DNA of 64,000 bases from Diplonema papillatum (GCA_030068145.1 JAPJBO010000074.1:1-64000); one strand, 5' to 3'. Counted from the stretch's first letter, positions 28,830 to 40,441 are shown. Made by a program: numbers and translations. Notes: generated by a model from the sequence alone, not told the origin.

Positions 28830-29120
28830 TGATCTTTCGAGACTGGAGGTCCTATGAACATGCAATGTGAATAGCCTCTATTCGAGCCAACCCCACTTTT
28901 AAAAGTGTATTGTTTTTGAACTAGATAATAGCGCGGAGCTGGCATTTTCTCCCCTTGGGAAAATGTATATGGGTGGCAGAGTGAGCGGGTGTCGGCCTTC
29001 AGGCCGGAGTGTCCGGGTTCAAACCCCGCCCATGACACTTTTCCGGTCGAAGATTATTTTGAGGTTTGCTGTCGTTTCGGGGCCTGATGTGCCCGAAATT
29101 TGCGTTTTTTGCGGAGTTTC
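28830..29120. repeat. Dispersed repeat, inverted copy of 62060-62188, with a nested insertion
   Basis: 28830-28892 and 29073-29115 match the reverse complement of 62115-62188 and 62062-62112. The ~180 bp between them (28893-29073) are absent from the partner. Confidence 0.65.
28893..29073 (+). mobile_element. SINE-like insertion with tRNA-type promoter
   Basis: Contains an A box (TGGCAGAGTGAGCGG, 28974-28988) and a B box (GGTTCAAACCC, 29016-29026) about 40 bp apart, and a hairpin CGGCCTTCAGGCCG between them. The middle hairpin has a 4-nt loop rather than a 7-nt anticodon loop, and the acceptor arms pair poorly with standard spacing, so it is tRNA-like, not a tRNA. The empty site lies near 62113. 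Confidence 0.5.
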
Positions 29121-29212
29121 TCAGCCCCCCGGAGAAATACCGGAGGGCGGGGCGGCGGGAAAAGGCTGCCCCAGGGCGGCCCCCCCCCGTGCTGGGCCCC
29201 GGGTACGAGGCC

Positions 29213-29741
29213 AAACTTTACACCCGAACTTAGCTTCGCCCGGACTTTGTTTCGCCCGAACTTAGCTTCACCCGAGCTTTGCTTCGCCCGAACTTTGCTT
29301 CACCTAACTTTGCTCACCCGAACTTAGCTTCGCCCGAACTTTGTTTCGCCCGAACTTTGTTTCGCCCGAACTTAGCTTCACCAGAACTTTGCTTCACCCG
29401 AACTTAGCTTCGCCCGAACTTTGCTTCACCAGAACTTAGCTTCGCCCGAACTTTGCTTCACCCGAACTTAGCTTCGCCGAACTTTGTTTCGCCCGATCTT
29501 AGCTTCACCAGAACGTCCGAACTTTGCTTCACCCAGAACTTAGCTTCGCCCGGACTTTGTTTCGCCCGAACTTAGCTTCACCTTCGCCCGAACTTTGCTT
29601 CACCCGAACTTAGCTCGCCCGAACTTTGCTTCGCCCGAACTTTGTTTCGCCCGAACTTAGCTTCACCCGAACTTTGCTTCACCAGAACTTAGCATTGCCC
29701 GAACTTAGCTTCGCCCGAACTTTGCTGTTCCCCGAACTTTA
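29213..29741. repeat. 16-17-bp minisatellite (CTTCGCCCGAACTTWG)
   Basis: About 33 units alternating TTAG and TTTG variants and CGCCC, CACCC and CACCA variants. Several units are truncated. Confidence 0.95.
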
Positions 29742-31700
29742 ACTGCTGCCTCCAGTCTCGCCACGCACCGGCCTTAGCCGAGCGCACGTACTTTTCCGTA
29801 CAGTACTGAGCCAGCTCCGGCCACTGCCAGCGCCGTGCCGTTCTGCCTCGACCCGCCATAAGTATAGGCATCGGCCCGAGTGGGTTCTGCTGGGTAGGTC
29901 AACCCTCGGGCCGTCATCGTTTTGGCAAGTTATGTGGCAAGCTTGCTCAGTTGGTCTGACTATTCGTTGTTGTTCGTGTTCAGGTATTTCGGCCATATTT
30001 TCCGCGCGAGTCAAGGCAGTTGGCCTGGATCTGGAAAGCGCAGAGGGAAGCGTCATCATCTTCTTTCGTTCCTAGTTCTGCGCGATATAAGCGAACAATG
30101 AAAGAACCGGCGACCAGTATGTGGCTCGCAGAGAAAAAGGCGAAAGAATCACAGCCAACGGAAGGGGGTCGGGAACAAAAAAAGTTACAGGTCAAAACGG
30201 GGTAGAGAGGCGGGACCTGCTGGTCGAGCCTGTCGAAGGATGGCCGGTGCGCAGCGCGCGGTCACACGCGCCGGTTGGCATTCTGCAGGGGTTTTTACAT
30301 AAGCGCCAGCTTGAAAGGAAATGCTCGACGATGCTGCCCGACAAAGAACAGAAGGGAGCCCAAGTGCTGTAACTACCGAACCAAGTGTTTTAACGGACGT
30401 GAGGTCATGCCCTACACGACAAAACACACAAACACAACAGGTCAAAGTCCTGAGTGAGAAAACAACACACGGTGGTGTAAGCGAAGAACAAATCAGATTG
30501 TGTTTGTATACCATTTTCTTCTGGGGCCAACTCTACACAAACAGGGGGAGCAAACGCGGACCGCTCACCTGCGGTGGGAAACTGTTCTGTGTGTACGTAC
30601 GCAGGCTACTTCTTTTAGAAGTTTTTGAGCGGTCGGAGGTTGACCAGACGGCTACCAAAATATGCCAATTCCTGTCACTCCCGTAGTAGCAGTGGCATTC
30701 TTCCATTTCTTCTCTTTGCTTCTTTTTGTTGCGTTGCGCGAGTAAATAACTTTGCGGCGGGGGGGGTGCGGCGGGGGAGAGAGGAGGCGTTCGAAACACG
30801 AGGGAAAGTGCTGATAAACGAGTCACTCCCGCGTCATGCAAGACGGGGGCGGGGGAAGGGGGGGGACAACGTCCTTCGCACGTGATGCGGCTCTTCGCCG
30901 TTCTCTTGGGCAGTGCAGAAGGGTGTTCTGCTGTAGGTAATCGGGCAAGAAGCGGATGATGGCTACATTAATCCATGAAACACACGAGCTTCTACCTCAC
31001 CTCCCTCTTCATCCCTTCTGCACCAACTCCTTTCTCCACTTAACCAGTTGTTCGCCATCTCAACTAGTCTGCAGAGGCGGCTAATCAGGCAACCGTGAAC
31101 CACAAGCCATTCATTGCGAGGTGGAACGCAACAAGGCTTCTCTTGTGCGGGCGGCAAGCGGTGACCGTTGATTTATATTGCGACGGAACCCTTTATTATC
31201 TTCGACTACGAGTCTCGCGTTCGAGAAGACATGGTGCCTCACCTCGCCTGCAATGTTCCGTCTTGCGTTGAACTACTCCCGTAGGGCAATGGTTCGAACT
31301 ACGACGGCCGAGAGCTGGTGGGGACAGTAACTCGTGGGACTGTGTGCACTGCTACGAGCTGCTGCGAGGCGAGATCAAGACTCTGCACGATCGGCTCCCT
31401 ACCTGATACTCTCAGTACAGGATCCATTCATCCCGCGCGGGAATCGAGCACCATGATTCTCGAACTCCTCTTATTTCATCACCGTGATTCACAATGTCGA
31501 AAAAGAAATGAAGCGAGGGCTCCGCGCTGCGACTACCACCAACCTTTCACAGCATTTGCATTGCACGACGACTCCTGTTGATTCACCTGAGTCTACCGAC
31601 TTGTTGCAAGTTGCGCTGGTAGGCAGTACAAGTACGCCCGACCTCATAATTCACGTTACGGTCTTTTCGCACGACAGCAGAAGATGCCATGAGGGAGACA
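29742..31700. other. Unassigned 2-kb stretch with one SINE-like relic
   Basis: No gene recognised. About 30288-30385 is a diverged minus-strand copy of the 208-bp repeat described at 32285 (ACATAAGCGCCAGCTTGAAA versus TATAAGCACCTGCTTTGTAG). Confidence 0.4.
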
Positions 31701-31701
31701 C

Positions 31702-31893
31702 ACTCGAGGAGGGCCGCCCGGTGCCTACCTGACCGGAGGGAGAAGCGATACATCTACATCTGGGTCTTTTTGCTGGACGCTTACGCCCGGCATGAACCCC
31801 AATTACCGCACCCTCGTGGGCTACTGCACGTTACCTCCTTTGGGCTTCCGCAACAGAGGCGGCCCCTCGAGTACTTCCTGCGTAATCAAAAAA
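31702..31893 (+). repeat. 208-bp interspersed repeat family, diverged copy
   Basis: Starts CTCGAGGAGGGCCGCC; shares TGGGTCTTTTTGCTGGACGC, ACGCCCG and CGAGTACTTCCTGC with the family. Confidence 0.6.
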
Positions 31894-32284
31894 GAAAACA
31901 GCGAGGTCAAAACCAGAAGTGTGCGTGTCATCACGGGCACCGTACAGTGTACTCTTTCCAACACCGCGTGCTCAAGAATTAGGGCGAGGAACCGGAAGAG
32001 AGAACAGTGTGGAAAAAAAAGAAGAAAGTATCAATAGTTGCGAGGAGCTGCCGGAGCGACACTTGCCGAGCAAGACGAACAGCAGATGCGACTCTTCTAC
32101 AACTCATCGGAGCGGTCGTTGACTGGCCTGCCCCTCTTGGGTCTCTTCCGGTCGTAACGGCTGGCGGGGCGGTGGCCGGACTGTTTGTTCACGCACTTTG
32201 TGAAGCCGCTGTGACCTCCGAGATGGTTGTCCCTGTTCGTTTTTAGAGTTAAAGTTCGCTTGAGGTTCCGGGATTTTATTTTTG

Positions 32285-32492
32285 TATAAGCACCTGCTTT
32301 GTAGGAAATACTTGAGGAGGCTGCCAGTTGCAAAAGATCAAAGGAGGTAAATGTGCTGTAGCCCACACGAAACACAGGTGAATCTGGGTTTAGTGGCGGG
32401 CGTAAGCGTTCAACAAAAAAGACCCATTTTGTAGTTGTATTGTTTCTCCCCCTCTAGCCTCCTTCGAAGTAAGCACAAGGCAGCCCCTCGAG
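32285..32492 (-). mobile_element. 208-bp interspersed repeat with 8-bp target duplication
   Basis: Flanked by TATTTTTG at 32277-32284 and 32493-32500. The empty site in the second tandem copy is 32991-32998. Read from its minus strand it runs CTCGAGGGGCTGCC ... GCAGGTGCTTATA. No TIR is evident. Related copies: 30288, 31702, 34845, 47196 and 56855. SINE-like or MITE-like; class unresolved. Confidence 0.7.
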
Positions 32493-33006
32493 TATTTTTG
32501 CGACGGCGCAGCAGACACAGTAGCATACGTCGCAGGGCTGCCTCTCGCGCATGTTTGATGCTGGGGGAAATTCCTAGTTGTGAAGGGGGCTCTTGCGTTT
32601 ATTGTGGTTTAGAGGGGTTCTTCTTCGATCTTTGAGAAGTTGAAGACAGGCCTTTCCCAGGATAGTTCTCGAGGTCCAAGGGGCCCACTTCTTCTCCCTT
32701 CAGTGTTTGCTTCGGCGCTCCGGCTGAACCGGCCGTCTCGAAGCAGTTTTTAGCGGTTTATTGAGGTTTGAAGGTTCGGTGTTTTAGGGTCTCCGGTTGA
32801 CCATTGAGTCTACAACTCATCGGAGCGGTCGTTGACTGGCCTGCCCCTCTTGGGTCTCTTCCGGTCGTAACGGCTGGCGGGGCGGTGGCCGGACTGTTTG
32901 TTCACGCACTTTGTGAAGCCGCTGTGACCTCCGAGATGGTTGTCCCTGTTCGTTTTTAGCGTTAAAGTTCGCTTGAGATTCCGGGATTTTTATTTTGGCG
33001 ACGGCG

Positions 33007-33341
33007 TGCAGCCATGCAGACCGTTTTCTCCTTCAGAATAGACACCAAGCCCGTTTTCTCTGGCGAGTCTTAATAAAGGGGGGGTCCGGGGGGCACCGCC
33101 CCCCGGGAGACGGTACGGTACATTGAGCCTCAGAATCTGATGTTCTGGCTGAAGGCAGGCCTTCTGCAGCCAGCTTTCTCCTTCAGAAGACACTTTGCCT
33201 GCCCTTGCCAACCCAGAAAACAGACGCCAAAACGCTGCCCAACCCATTCCGAGGTAGTGTAAATCAACCTAACCTCCCACCCAATTTCCAATTTTTTTTG
33301 GGTGAGTTACCTCACCCAACCGCTGCAGTGCATAACCCCCT
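33007..33341. mobile_element. ~335-bp insertion in the second tandem copy
   Basis: Inserted within GACGGCG|GCGCAGCAG relative to the first copy. Contains a GC-rich palindrome GGGGGGCACCGCCCCCC (33090-33106) and two related CTTTCTCCTTCAGAA-like motifs. Class unknown. Confidence 0.5.
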
Positions 33342-33645
33342 GGGCGCAGCAGACACAGTAGCATACGTCGCAGGGCTGCCTCTCGCGCATGTTTGATGCT
33401 GAGGGAAATTCCTAGTTGTGAAGGGGGTTCTTGCGTTTATTGTGGTTTAGAGGGGTTCTTCTTCGATCTTTGAGAAGTTGAAGACAGGCCTTTCCCAGGA
33501 TAGTTCTCGAGGTCCAAGGGGCCCACTTCTTCTCCCTTCAGTTTTTGCTTCGGCGCTCCGGCTGAACCGGCCGTCTCGAAGCAGTTTTTAGCGGTTTATT
33601 GAGGTTTGAAGGTTCGGTGTTTTAGGGTCTCCGGTTGACCATTGA

Positions 33646-34844
33646 GACTGAGTCGGGTAGTGAAAGGGATGTAGCCATATTTGCACACTTTAACTACGCT
33701 AGTCAAGTTTGCGACTTCTGAGACCGACACCAGTTTTTTTGGTAGTACTGTTGTACTGTGTTGAATACTTATCATTGATCAGTTGCTGCTAATCTATCAT
33801 TGCGAGACCTATCCCTGGAAGTGTTCCCCGTATGTCCAGCTGGATGGTGGCTTCGTGCGGCTATCACGCGATAGCGATCCAGAATTGTGTTGAACATCGC
33901 GTGCCGCAACGTCTAAACCCCGCCTCAGCCTATGTGTCTCCGCTGTCCCCTCGACCAGTGATTCGTACAGTTTCTGGGGGCTGCTGCGGCACAGTCGGTG
34001 CTGCAGAATACAGGGCAGCGGCTTGGCTGCTGGCTTCGGTTTCCATAGCCATCATGGTGGGGGAGCATCCAGCAGACTGTGCGCACAAAGCAAGTTTTGG
34101 TTCCTTCGCTCTCGACCTCCTTCGATTGGACCTCGTCAGGAGAGTTCCTTGCATCTAGCCTAGACTAGGAGCGCATCCTCTACCTGACCTGACTTTGACT
34201 TTGTTCAGGGTAATTCTTTTTTCCAGGGATGCCTGCTGTTGAAGGGGGGTTTTGCACTATAACAGGTACGTGACAACGTCATACTTCGGATCGTAGATCA
34301 GCTTCCCCTTCGCACCCAGACAGACCGCGCACGCATCGATCGACGAACCTCGGTTGCGGATATCGCCTCGGCCCTGTATCGTGTTATTCTTTTGAAACAC
34401 CCGAGAATCATCCGAAAAGCGGGTGTGCTCCAACCGAAATTGCGTGTAGATGTATATACTGATTTCACTGTTTTCCGTGGGGCTGCTGGGATCACACCCC
34501 TCGCATTTTTGTGCTTCCAATGGCTTAAACAGAAGGTTTCGAGCTCGCCCTCTCAAATGCATCCGGAGTTGATCAAAATGGTTGACCCACGTGCCAGTGT
34601 ATGCCCAGAACAAGGTCGACATTCTTTGGTCGCGTCTTAGATTTTCACTCATATGCGCATCCAGAAAGGCGGGTGTGAAACCTCTTGGTGGTCTTTCTAA
34701 CTCCAGCTTACACCGTAAGCTCCAGTTTCTGAGGCTGGACTACCGCGGACTCCTTCCTCCGAGCAATCAAAGCACTCCGATGAGACGAAACAAGGATCTA
34801 AACTTGCCCACAAAAAAAAATCGAAGGACTGCTGCTCATTTCGA
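33646..34844. other. Unassigned stretch
   Basis: No gene recognised. The segment 34690-34740 shares an AACTCCAGCTT/CTCCAGTTTCTG motif with 50085-50110. Confidence 0.4.
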
Positions 34845-35070
34845 CGGAGGCTAGAGGGGGAGAAAACAATACAACTACAAAGTGGGTCTTTTTCGTCGAA
34901 CGCTTACGCCCGCAGATTTACCTGTGTTTCGTGTGGGCTCACAGCGCATTTCCCTCCTTTGAGTTTGGAATACTGTTGCGATGGGGAGTCATCGGCATGC
35001 CGATGTGGCATGCCTTTGGGATTTCGCAACTGGCAGTCTCCGCAAGTATTTCCTACAAAGCAGGTGCTTC
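34845..35070 (+). repeat. 208-bp interspersed repeat, copy with internal insertion
   Basis: GAGGCTAGAGGGGGAGAAAA ... ACGCTTACGCCCGC ... GCAACTGGCAG ... GCAGGTGCTT. About 50 bp containing CATCGGCATGCCGATG interrupt it at 34970-35020. Confidence 0.7.
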
Positions 35071-35609
35071 TCCAAAACCAGAACTGTGCCGCCTCGGCCT
35101 GCGCGCGAGCTGGAGATTGAAATGCGCAACGTCTGATAGAGGAACACTCACACACAACGCTACACACATAAACACAGACACGTACACACCTCACCGCAGG
35201 TGCTTGCCTCCGCCGGGAATGCAAACAATGCCGCAAAAATCGCTAGAAAGAGAACCCTGCACATCGTCGGTTGCGCTTTCCCCCTTCTTCCTTATCAGAC
35301 ACCTCCCCCTCCGTGAACCCTGGATGCTCTGGTTGCTGAAGCGGTCTTGAAAAACAACGTGTGAATGTGGGCTTCGAATAAATACGGGGGACATAAATCT
35401 AAACGTAGCTGTTCCTTATCACGCTAGTTGCGTGTTCGACCCGTCTAAAGCTAGCTCACTACTCTGACCCGGGGATGCCCAGCGGCAAGTGATGCAACAG
35501 TGGTTTTCAGTGAAATTTGGCCCGTTACATTGACGTAACAGTGTTTACTGCGGTTCTCACTGGGTGTAGCCAGCCACGGGTAAAACCCCCTTCTTGGGGG
35601 GGGGGGGTT

Positions 35610-35766
35610 TGCAAGAACGTGCTTGGAATGGATATGTGCTCAACGCCGCACTGGTCCCGTCTGCGCCGTGTTTCGGTCCTTTAAGCCACGGACACATAAG
35701 GCGGACCATCATCAGCGTGGAACCTGAGTGTCTGCAGACAGGACTGCGGTGTGAGTCTGGTTTGTC
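35610..35766. repeat. 157-bp duplication, unit 1
   Basis: Matches 36111-36267 (offset 501) with only two differences seen. A G-run precedes unit 1 and a long G-run (36270-36293) follows unit 2. Confidence 0.9.
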
Positions 35767-36110
35767 AGGCGGCTGTTCGTAGCTCGTCACAGCCAAGACC
35801 ACCCGTGCTACTAGAGCACAGGCGAATCCGTCACGGGGAGAAGGCCCCTACAACCGTGTCTGAGCAATCAGTTAAAAAACTCAGGGCACTCGCCCTGATT
35901 GTGACTGCGACTCGCTAGGCAGCACTGACTTGTCTTCTTTTTACGGTGGCAATCTGCGAAGTAAACTCCGCAGAGCACAGTGGACATGGGGTTGCCGTGT
36001 GCAGCACCAATGGTTGAAGTACCAAAAGGGAAAAGAGTGCGAGGAAGTTATCCTGCGTGCTGAGGGCAGCAAGTCGCGTTACGCGAAGTACCCTACTGGA
36101 ATGGGGGGAT

Positions 36111-36267
36111 TGCAAGAACGTGCTTGGAATGGGTATGTGCTCAACACCGCACTGGTCCCGTCTGCGCCGTGTTTCGGTCCTTTAAGCCACGGACACATAA
36201 GGCGGACCATCATCAGCGTGGAACCTGAGTGTCTGCAGACAGGACTGCGGTGTGAGTCTGGTTTGTC
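36111..36267. repeat. 157-bp duplication, unit 2
   Basis: Partner of 35610-35766; ends at a ~24-bp G-run. Confidence 0.9.
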
Positions 36268-36339
36268 TTGGGGGGGGGGGGGGGGGGGGGGGGGCAGTGC
36301 TGACACTACCCTGAGAGCCCCCAACGACTTTGCAAGGGA

Positions 36340-36587
36340 CCCCCCCCCCCCCCCCTTCTACAGTGCAGTTGCCTTGGAGGCTGAGTGGTCGAATTCTCTA
36401 AGGTGAAATGGTCAAAATTCCCTGGCAAAAGTGGGCCCACAAAAAATTTTCAAAGTGTGGTTTTTGGGGTATTTGGGCCAAAAAAAAATTTTTTTTTTCT
36501 GACCACCCACCGTGGTGACCACCTTAGAGAGTGACAGGTAGCGTCCCCCCTCCACAGTGAAAATAGCCTGTATATAGGGGGGGGGGG
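36340..36587. mobile_element. ~245-bp MITE-like repeat, copy 2
   Basis: C16 at its left and G11 at its right; interior about 90 percent like 27839-28081 by eye. Confidence 0.65.
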
Positions 36588-37145
36588 TCAGGTCAGATTC
36601 TGCCAACGACTCCGCAATCTGGCCGCTTAGGGCCACCCCTGGGGGGGGTGGCGTTTTGGCGTAGCCTTCCCCATCGCCCCAGCAACAGCCAAACGGCCCA
36701 ACAGGTCCGCGCCGCGAAAGCGAGCGGAAACTAAACTTGACCTGCTAATGACTAGATTTGAGCTCATCATCCTCATCATCGTTGACTTTCCCAGCGGACG
36801 AAGTCATAAAGTAACACTAGCCCATGAGCAGCGCTCGCTTGCCTTCATGGCACTTGCACTTTACAGAACTCAATGCTCGCCGTTGCTATGTGTGCTGTTG
36901 ATTTCATTTGCTGCGCAAATAAGTTACTGCCCAAGATGCCTTCAATTTGTTGAAAAACCCATCACAACTTGTACCGGCGGTGGCAGTGACAACAGGAAGA
37001 AAGCATCGAAAGTTCATGAGACAGAGAACATCAGGAGCTTGGACAATCTAATTCTGTCGCTCAGTCCTCGAATGGCTTGCCATTGCGTTTGAGATGTCCG
37101 GCGTACTCGAACGGTTCTCACAGTTTGCGAGGGCCTGCCAGTCGA
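36588..37145. other. Unassigned stretch upstream of the 3' duplications
   Basis: No gene recognised. Confidence 0.4.
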
Positions 37146-37490
37146 AGAGGGCTTCTTTCGACAAATTAATTCAAGCAACTCTCGGCAGCTGCAGAGGGCT
37201 TCTGATGACGATCAGTTTATTCAAACGACCCTGTCACATTTTTACATCGCCTGAAAAAAGGCGGGAGCTGCATCAAGTCGACAGCGAGCAACGCAGGCAG
37301 GACGAGCACGATGCCAAAGCAAACCGAAATGCGCAAGCAGAAGAGGTTGGCGGCCACTTTGAGCCAGTCGTCGTCGGTCCATTGGGCGGGGTTCTCGCCC
37401 GCGGCCCGCTTGGTGGGGGCGGGAAGGTCGGCAGCGCCGCCGCATTTCCCTTTGGGGGGTTCTTCTGGTTCAGCGCCTGGCCGCTGAGCA
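37146..37490 (-). pseudogene. Tandem duplicate of the 3' end of the CEP164-like gene
   Basis: 37184-37482 repeats 37498-37797, covering the last ~85 codons and 3' flank of the adjacent gene (NQKNPPK and the AAALPTFPPP stretch are recognisable). 37146-37183 is a short third partial copy. Frame is lost in part of it, so it is not expected to be a separate gene. Confidence 0.8.
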
Positions 37491-37545
37491 CAACCTTCGG
37501 CAGCTGCAGAGGGCTTCTTTTGACGACAAGTTCATTCAAACCCAC

Positions 37546-38412
37546 TCATAAGTCGTCTACATCGCCAGAGAAAAGGCGGAGCTGCGTCAAGTCGACAGCG
37601 AACAGCGCAGGCAGGACGAGCACGATGCAAAAGCAAACCGAAACGTGCAAGCAGAACAGGTTGGCGGCCACTTTGAGCCAGTCGTCGTCGGTCCACGGGG
37701 CGGGGCTCTCGCCCGCGGCCCGCTTGGTGGGGGGCGGGAAGGTCGGCAGCGCCGCCGCATTTTCCTTCGGGGGGTTCTTCTGGTTCATCGCCCTGCCGCT
37801 GAGCGACGCGCCGACTTCGTCGGCGCACGCGTCCAGCTCGCGTTGCACGCCGGCGAGCGTTTCTTGCAAGAGGTCTTCGGTGACGCGCTGGGCTCGTTTC
37901 GCGCCGATCCACTGGTCAGCGAAGTGATCCTCCACACGCCCCGCCGCCACTCCGCCGGCGCCTCCTCCCGAACCCCCTCGCACACACTCCCCGTTGAGGC
38001 GCTGTCGGATCAACTCCGCGAACTTCTTTTTATCCTGCACTGGGCTTTCCCCGCAAGAACCCGCCCCTGCCTTCTCATAGGCGCGCGCGAGCTCTTGGAA
38101 CACGCAGTCCAGCGGGTGGTCCCACATGCTTTGCCCCGTCTGCCGGTTGAAATAATACACGTCGGCTCCCGCTGCCTTGTGCTGCGCCTGCGACACGGCG
38201 CACTTCATCCAGCCGTCGGGCAGAGGCGCAACGAGACCCTTTTCAGCCAGCCACATCAGGTCCGGCCGAGCGTGCACGTCGATCCCGGCCCACTTTGCAT
38301 ACGCAAGCACCTGCGCTGTAGCGCCCGCTGCTTCTGCCGCTTCCATCGGCCGTTCCAGCGGAGGGGGTGTGTTGCTGTTGCTCACCGGAGGCGATGGCGG
38401 TGGGCTGGGCAT
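37546..38412 (-). CDS. CEP164-type WW domain protein with C-terminal membrane segment
   Basis: 288 residues. A Pro-rich N-terminus precedes VLAYAKWAGIDVHARPDLMW and LAEKGLVAPLPDGWMKC (about 35-71). A WW domain follows (Trp68, YYF 86-88, Trp97, Pro100: QTGQSMWDHPLD), then FQELARAYEK. The helix-plus-WW arrangement is that of the N-terminus of CEP164 and related ciliary proteins, which places it at basal bodies or cilia by analogy. A coiled region (DKKKFAELIRQRLNG, LLQETLAGVQRELDACADEV) follows. A hydrophobic stretch near the C-terminus (FCIVLVLPALFAV) could be a tail anchor; CEP164 itself has none, so this is a different architecture. Starts at the first ATG; no intron needed. Its 3' end is duplicated downstream. 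Confidence 0.75.
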   Translation of the reverse strand: MPSPPPSPPVSNSNTPPPLERPMEAAEAAGATAQVLAYAKWAGIDVHARPDLMWLAEKGLVAPLPDGWMKCAVSQAQHKAAGADVYYFNRQTGQSMWDHPLDCVFQELARAYEKAGAGSCGESPVQDKKKFAELIRQRLNGECVRGGSGGGAGGVAAGRVEDHFADQWIGAKRAQRVTEDLLQETLAGVQRELDACADEVGASLSGRAMNQKNPPKENAAALPTFPPPTKRAAGESPAPWTDDDWLKVAANLFCLHVSVCFCIVLVLPALFAVDLTQLRLFSGDVDDL

Positions 38413-40094
38413 GGTCTCATTTCCTGGTCGATCATCAAGCGTCGAACCCGCTATTTGTCTCTTTTGGTGTTTTCGACGGTGTAGTTGGGTACAGATTGTT
38501 GTTATTCGACCTTGCTTGTTTGGGAGGTTCAGCTTCGTACGTGAAAGCTTTACTGTGTCGAACTAGTTTTCACCTCGCACGGGTATGAGCCAGGATGCTC
38601 ACCCCATTGCTTAATAGCAACCCGTTCGCATACACATTTTATGACATCAGCGTTGCTTTTCTGTTTTGCGTCTGTAAGGACCTTTTAGAGTGCAAGTTCA
38701 CTTAGGGATCCGGGGGTTTATAGTCTCCGGGTGACCAATGTCGTAAAGGTTCCTTTAAGGTGTAGGTCTGCTGCAGTGGCAGTACGTGTACTTGTGCATG
38801 TATCTTTGTTGCCTATTGCCGACTATTCGTCTTTTGTTTGTCCTTGAGAATCGACTTTCGACCAGCAGTTGACGAGACATTCTGACGGAATGGAGTAACT
38901 TGTGGGCGGGGGCTCTGTTCGTGTAGCAGGTTTCTGTGGTCGGACTCGTTGCCCTCTCTCTTCTCGAGCGCAACGTGGACCAGTTCCGACGGCGCACCGA
39001 TCGCTGGCCGCCCCCTGGAACACTAGATTCGGGCGTGCTGATCGACTCATTTGTTTTTTTACCTCCGTTTCCTATTCTTTCGGATGAAAAACTGTGATCA
39101 AGATCACCAACCGCAAAAATATGCCTTCGCTCTTTCGCTATCCTTTCAAAAAACTGTTGCGTTGACGCATCCACACTTCTTCTTTTTCACCTGGGATGTC
39201 TTGAGTTTGGGATCCCCATGTGAAGCACGGACAAGTAAACTGTGACAGTGACATGATCTTCAGTTTGGTGTTGGTTCGCTATTGCAATGTCTCGAAGAAA
39301 AGAAAGGCGTTGCTGTAAGTAAGAAATGCAAGCCTCGACTCGCGACGAGCCAAACGGAGGAACGGCATTCCGGAAGCAGATGTTCGGGTACCCAGCGTTA
39401 CCGTGTTCCCCAGCAAAACAAGCGGCACTCGAATAGTCGGCAATCGGCGTCGAGCCCTGCTCTTTGCCGTGCCGCTTTAGAGTTTAAGCTCGTGTGAGAT
39501 CCCGGTGTTTTAAAGTCTTCAGGATGTTCTTCATCAAGTGCTCTTTTAAACTTCGCATCCACCAGCTGCTCGGCGTGCGGGGTCTGTCAGGCACCCAGAT
39601 CCTGGCTTGCCCGAGGCAAGCAACAGCACAGATTTTCTTTCTGGCACCGATGAAAATAGCAACATGGCAATGCTCCTCGTCATTTACCATCAGAAACATT
39701 TCTTTGCTGTTCACCTGGTGACAGATGACTGAGTTCAACTTGCTAGGTGTGCTTTGTTGAGATACATCCCCTGGCCTGACGTCACATTGCTCCACCTGTG
39801 GTCGAAGCGATCCAAGGCCGATTGAGATGCTCTCTCGCAATCAGCAGCCGCCCAGGCGACCGCGAAGAAGTACAGGCGGAAGTTGATGCAGTTAAGCCTC
39901 TGAGGTTCAAGGCGGGAATAAAGAGATACGCCACATGTCTTTTCATTCCCGCCCTTGAAACCTGTTTTCGACACACCTATCCCAACTTTCCGGCATATCT
40001 AAGAGATGGGCTTTTTAACGAGCCCTGTGGAGGTCGCTGGTCGGTAAGGGGTTAACAACGGCTTGTGGGTCCCCTGTGGACGTCAATCACGCGT
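38413..40094. other. Unassigned 1.7-kb stretch between genes
   Basis: Two copies of the dispersed ~65-bp motif (38682-38745, 39475-39530). An inverted repeat around GGTTTCAAGGCGGGAATAAA (39900-39962) can form a hairpin. No gene seen. Confidence 0.45.
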
Positions 40095-40441
40095 CCGAGT
40101 CTAATCCCGCTTTTGAGAGCCAACCGGGTCTTGAGAGCGCGTTCCACGGGTCCAGCGTCTGCGTTCATGAACACAGCCACTGGACGACCAAAACAGAAGG
40201 AGAGGGGCATGCACCCTTTTCGGCCGCAACCGGCACACATTTTACGCCGAGCCGCTTTGCCCTCGCCCCCGCACGCGGGCCCCGGTGCATCGGCATGGGG
40301 GACGCGCGAGGCGCTGCCGAAGACCCGCTCGAACGGCTTCACGTTGCCCTCCGGGTTGCGCGGGCCGGACGCGTTGTCGTCGTCGAAGATCGCGGAGACG
40401 ACCCTGCGGAAGCTGCCCGCGTAGCGCGGGAGCCGTAGCCT
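40095..40441 (-). pseudogene. Tandem duplicate of the 3' end of the PARG gene
   Basis: 40259-40436 matches 40606-40779, and 40095-40160 matches 40442-40515, giving a unit of ~347 bp. It encodes the C-terminal ~60 residues of the neighbouring protein (ending EGNVKPFERVFGSASRVPHA) and its 3' flank. Confidence 0.8.

Larger units (their letters stand above)
32096..33645. repeat. Tandem duplication X-Y / X-Y with different insertions in each copy
   Basis: X (32096-32283) repeats at 32811-32996 and Y (32506-32807) repeats at 33344-33645, nearly identical. In copy 1 a 208-bp repeat lies between X and Y (32285-32492). In copy 2 a different ~335-bp sequence is present (33007-33341). Each copy shows the other's empty site. 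Confidence 0.8.

Noticed and set aside
28969-29034. Genuine tRNA gene
   Set aside because: The B box is good, but the anticodon arm would have a 4- or 6-nt loop and the acceptor stem does not pair with canonical spacing; it is called SINE-like.
29213-29741. CRISPR array
   Set aside because: Units are 16-17 bp and contiguous, without unique spacers, in a eukaryotic context; it is a minisatellite.
32096-33645. Split direct repeats (X-Y-X-Y) as another YR element
   Set aside because: The X-Y/X-Y order fits better a tandem duplication with a different insertion in each copy; no coding region or GA flanks.
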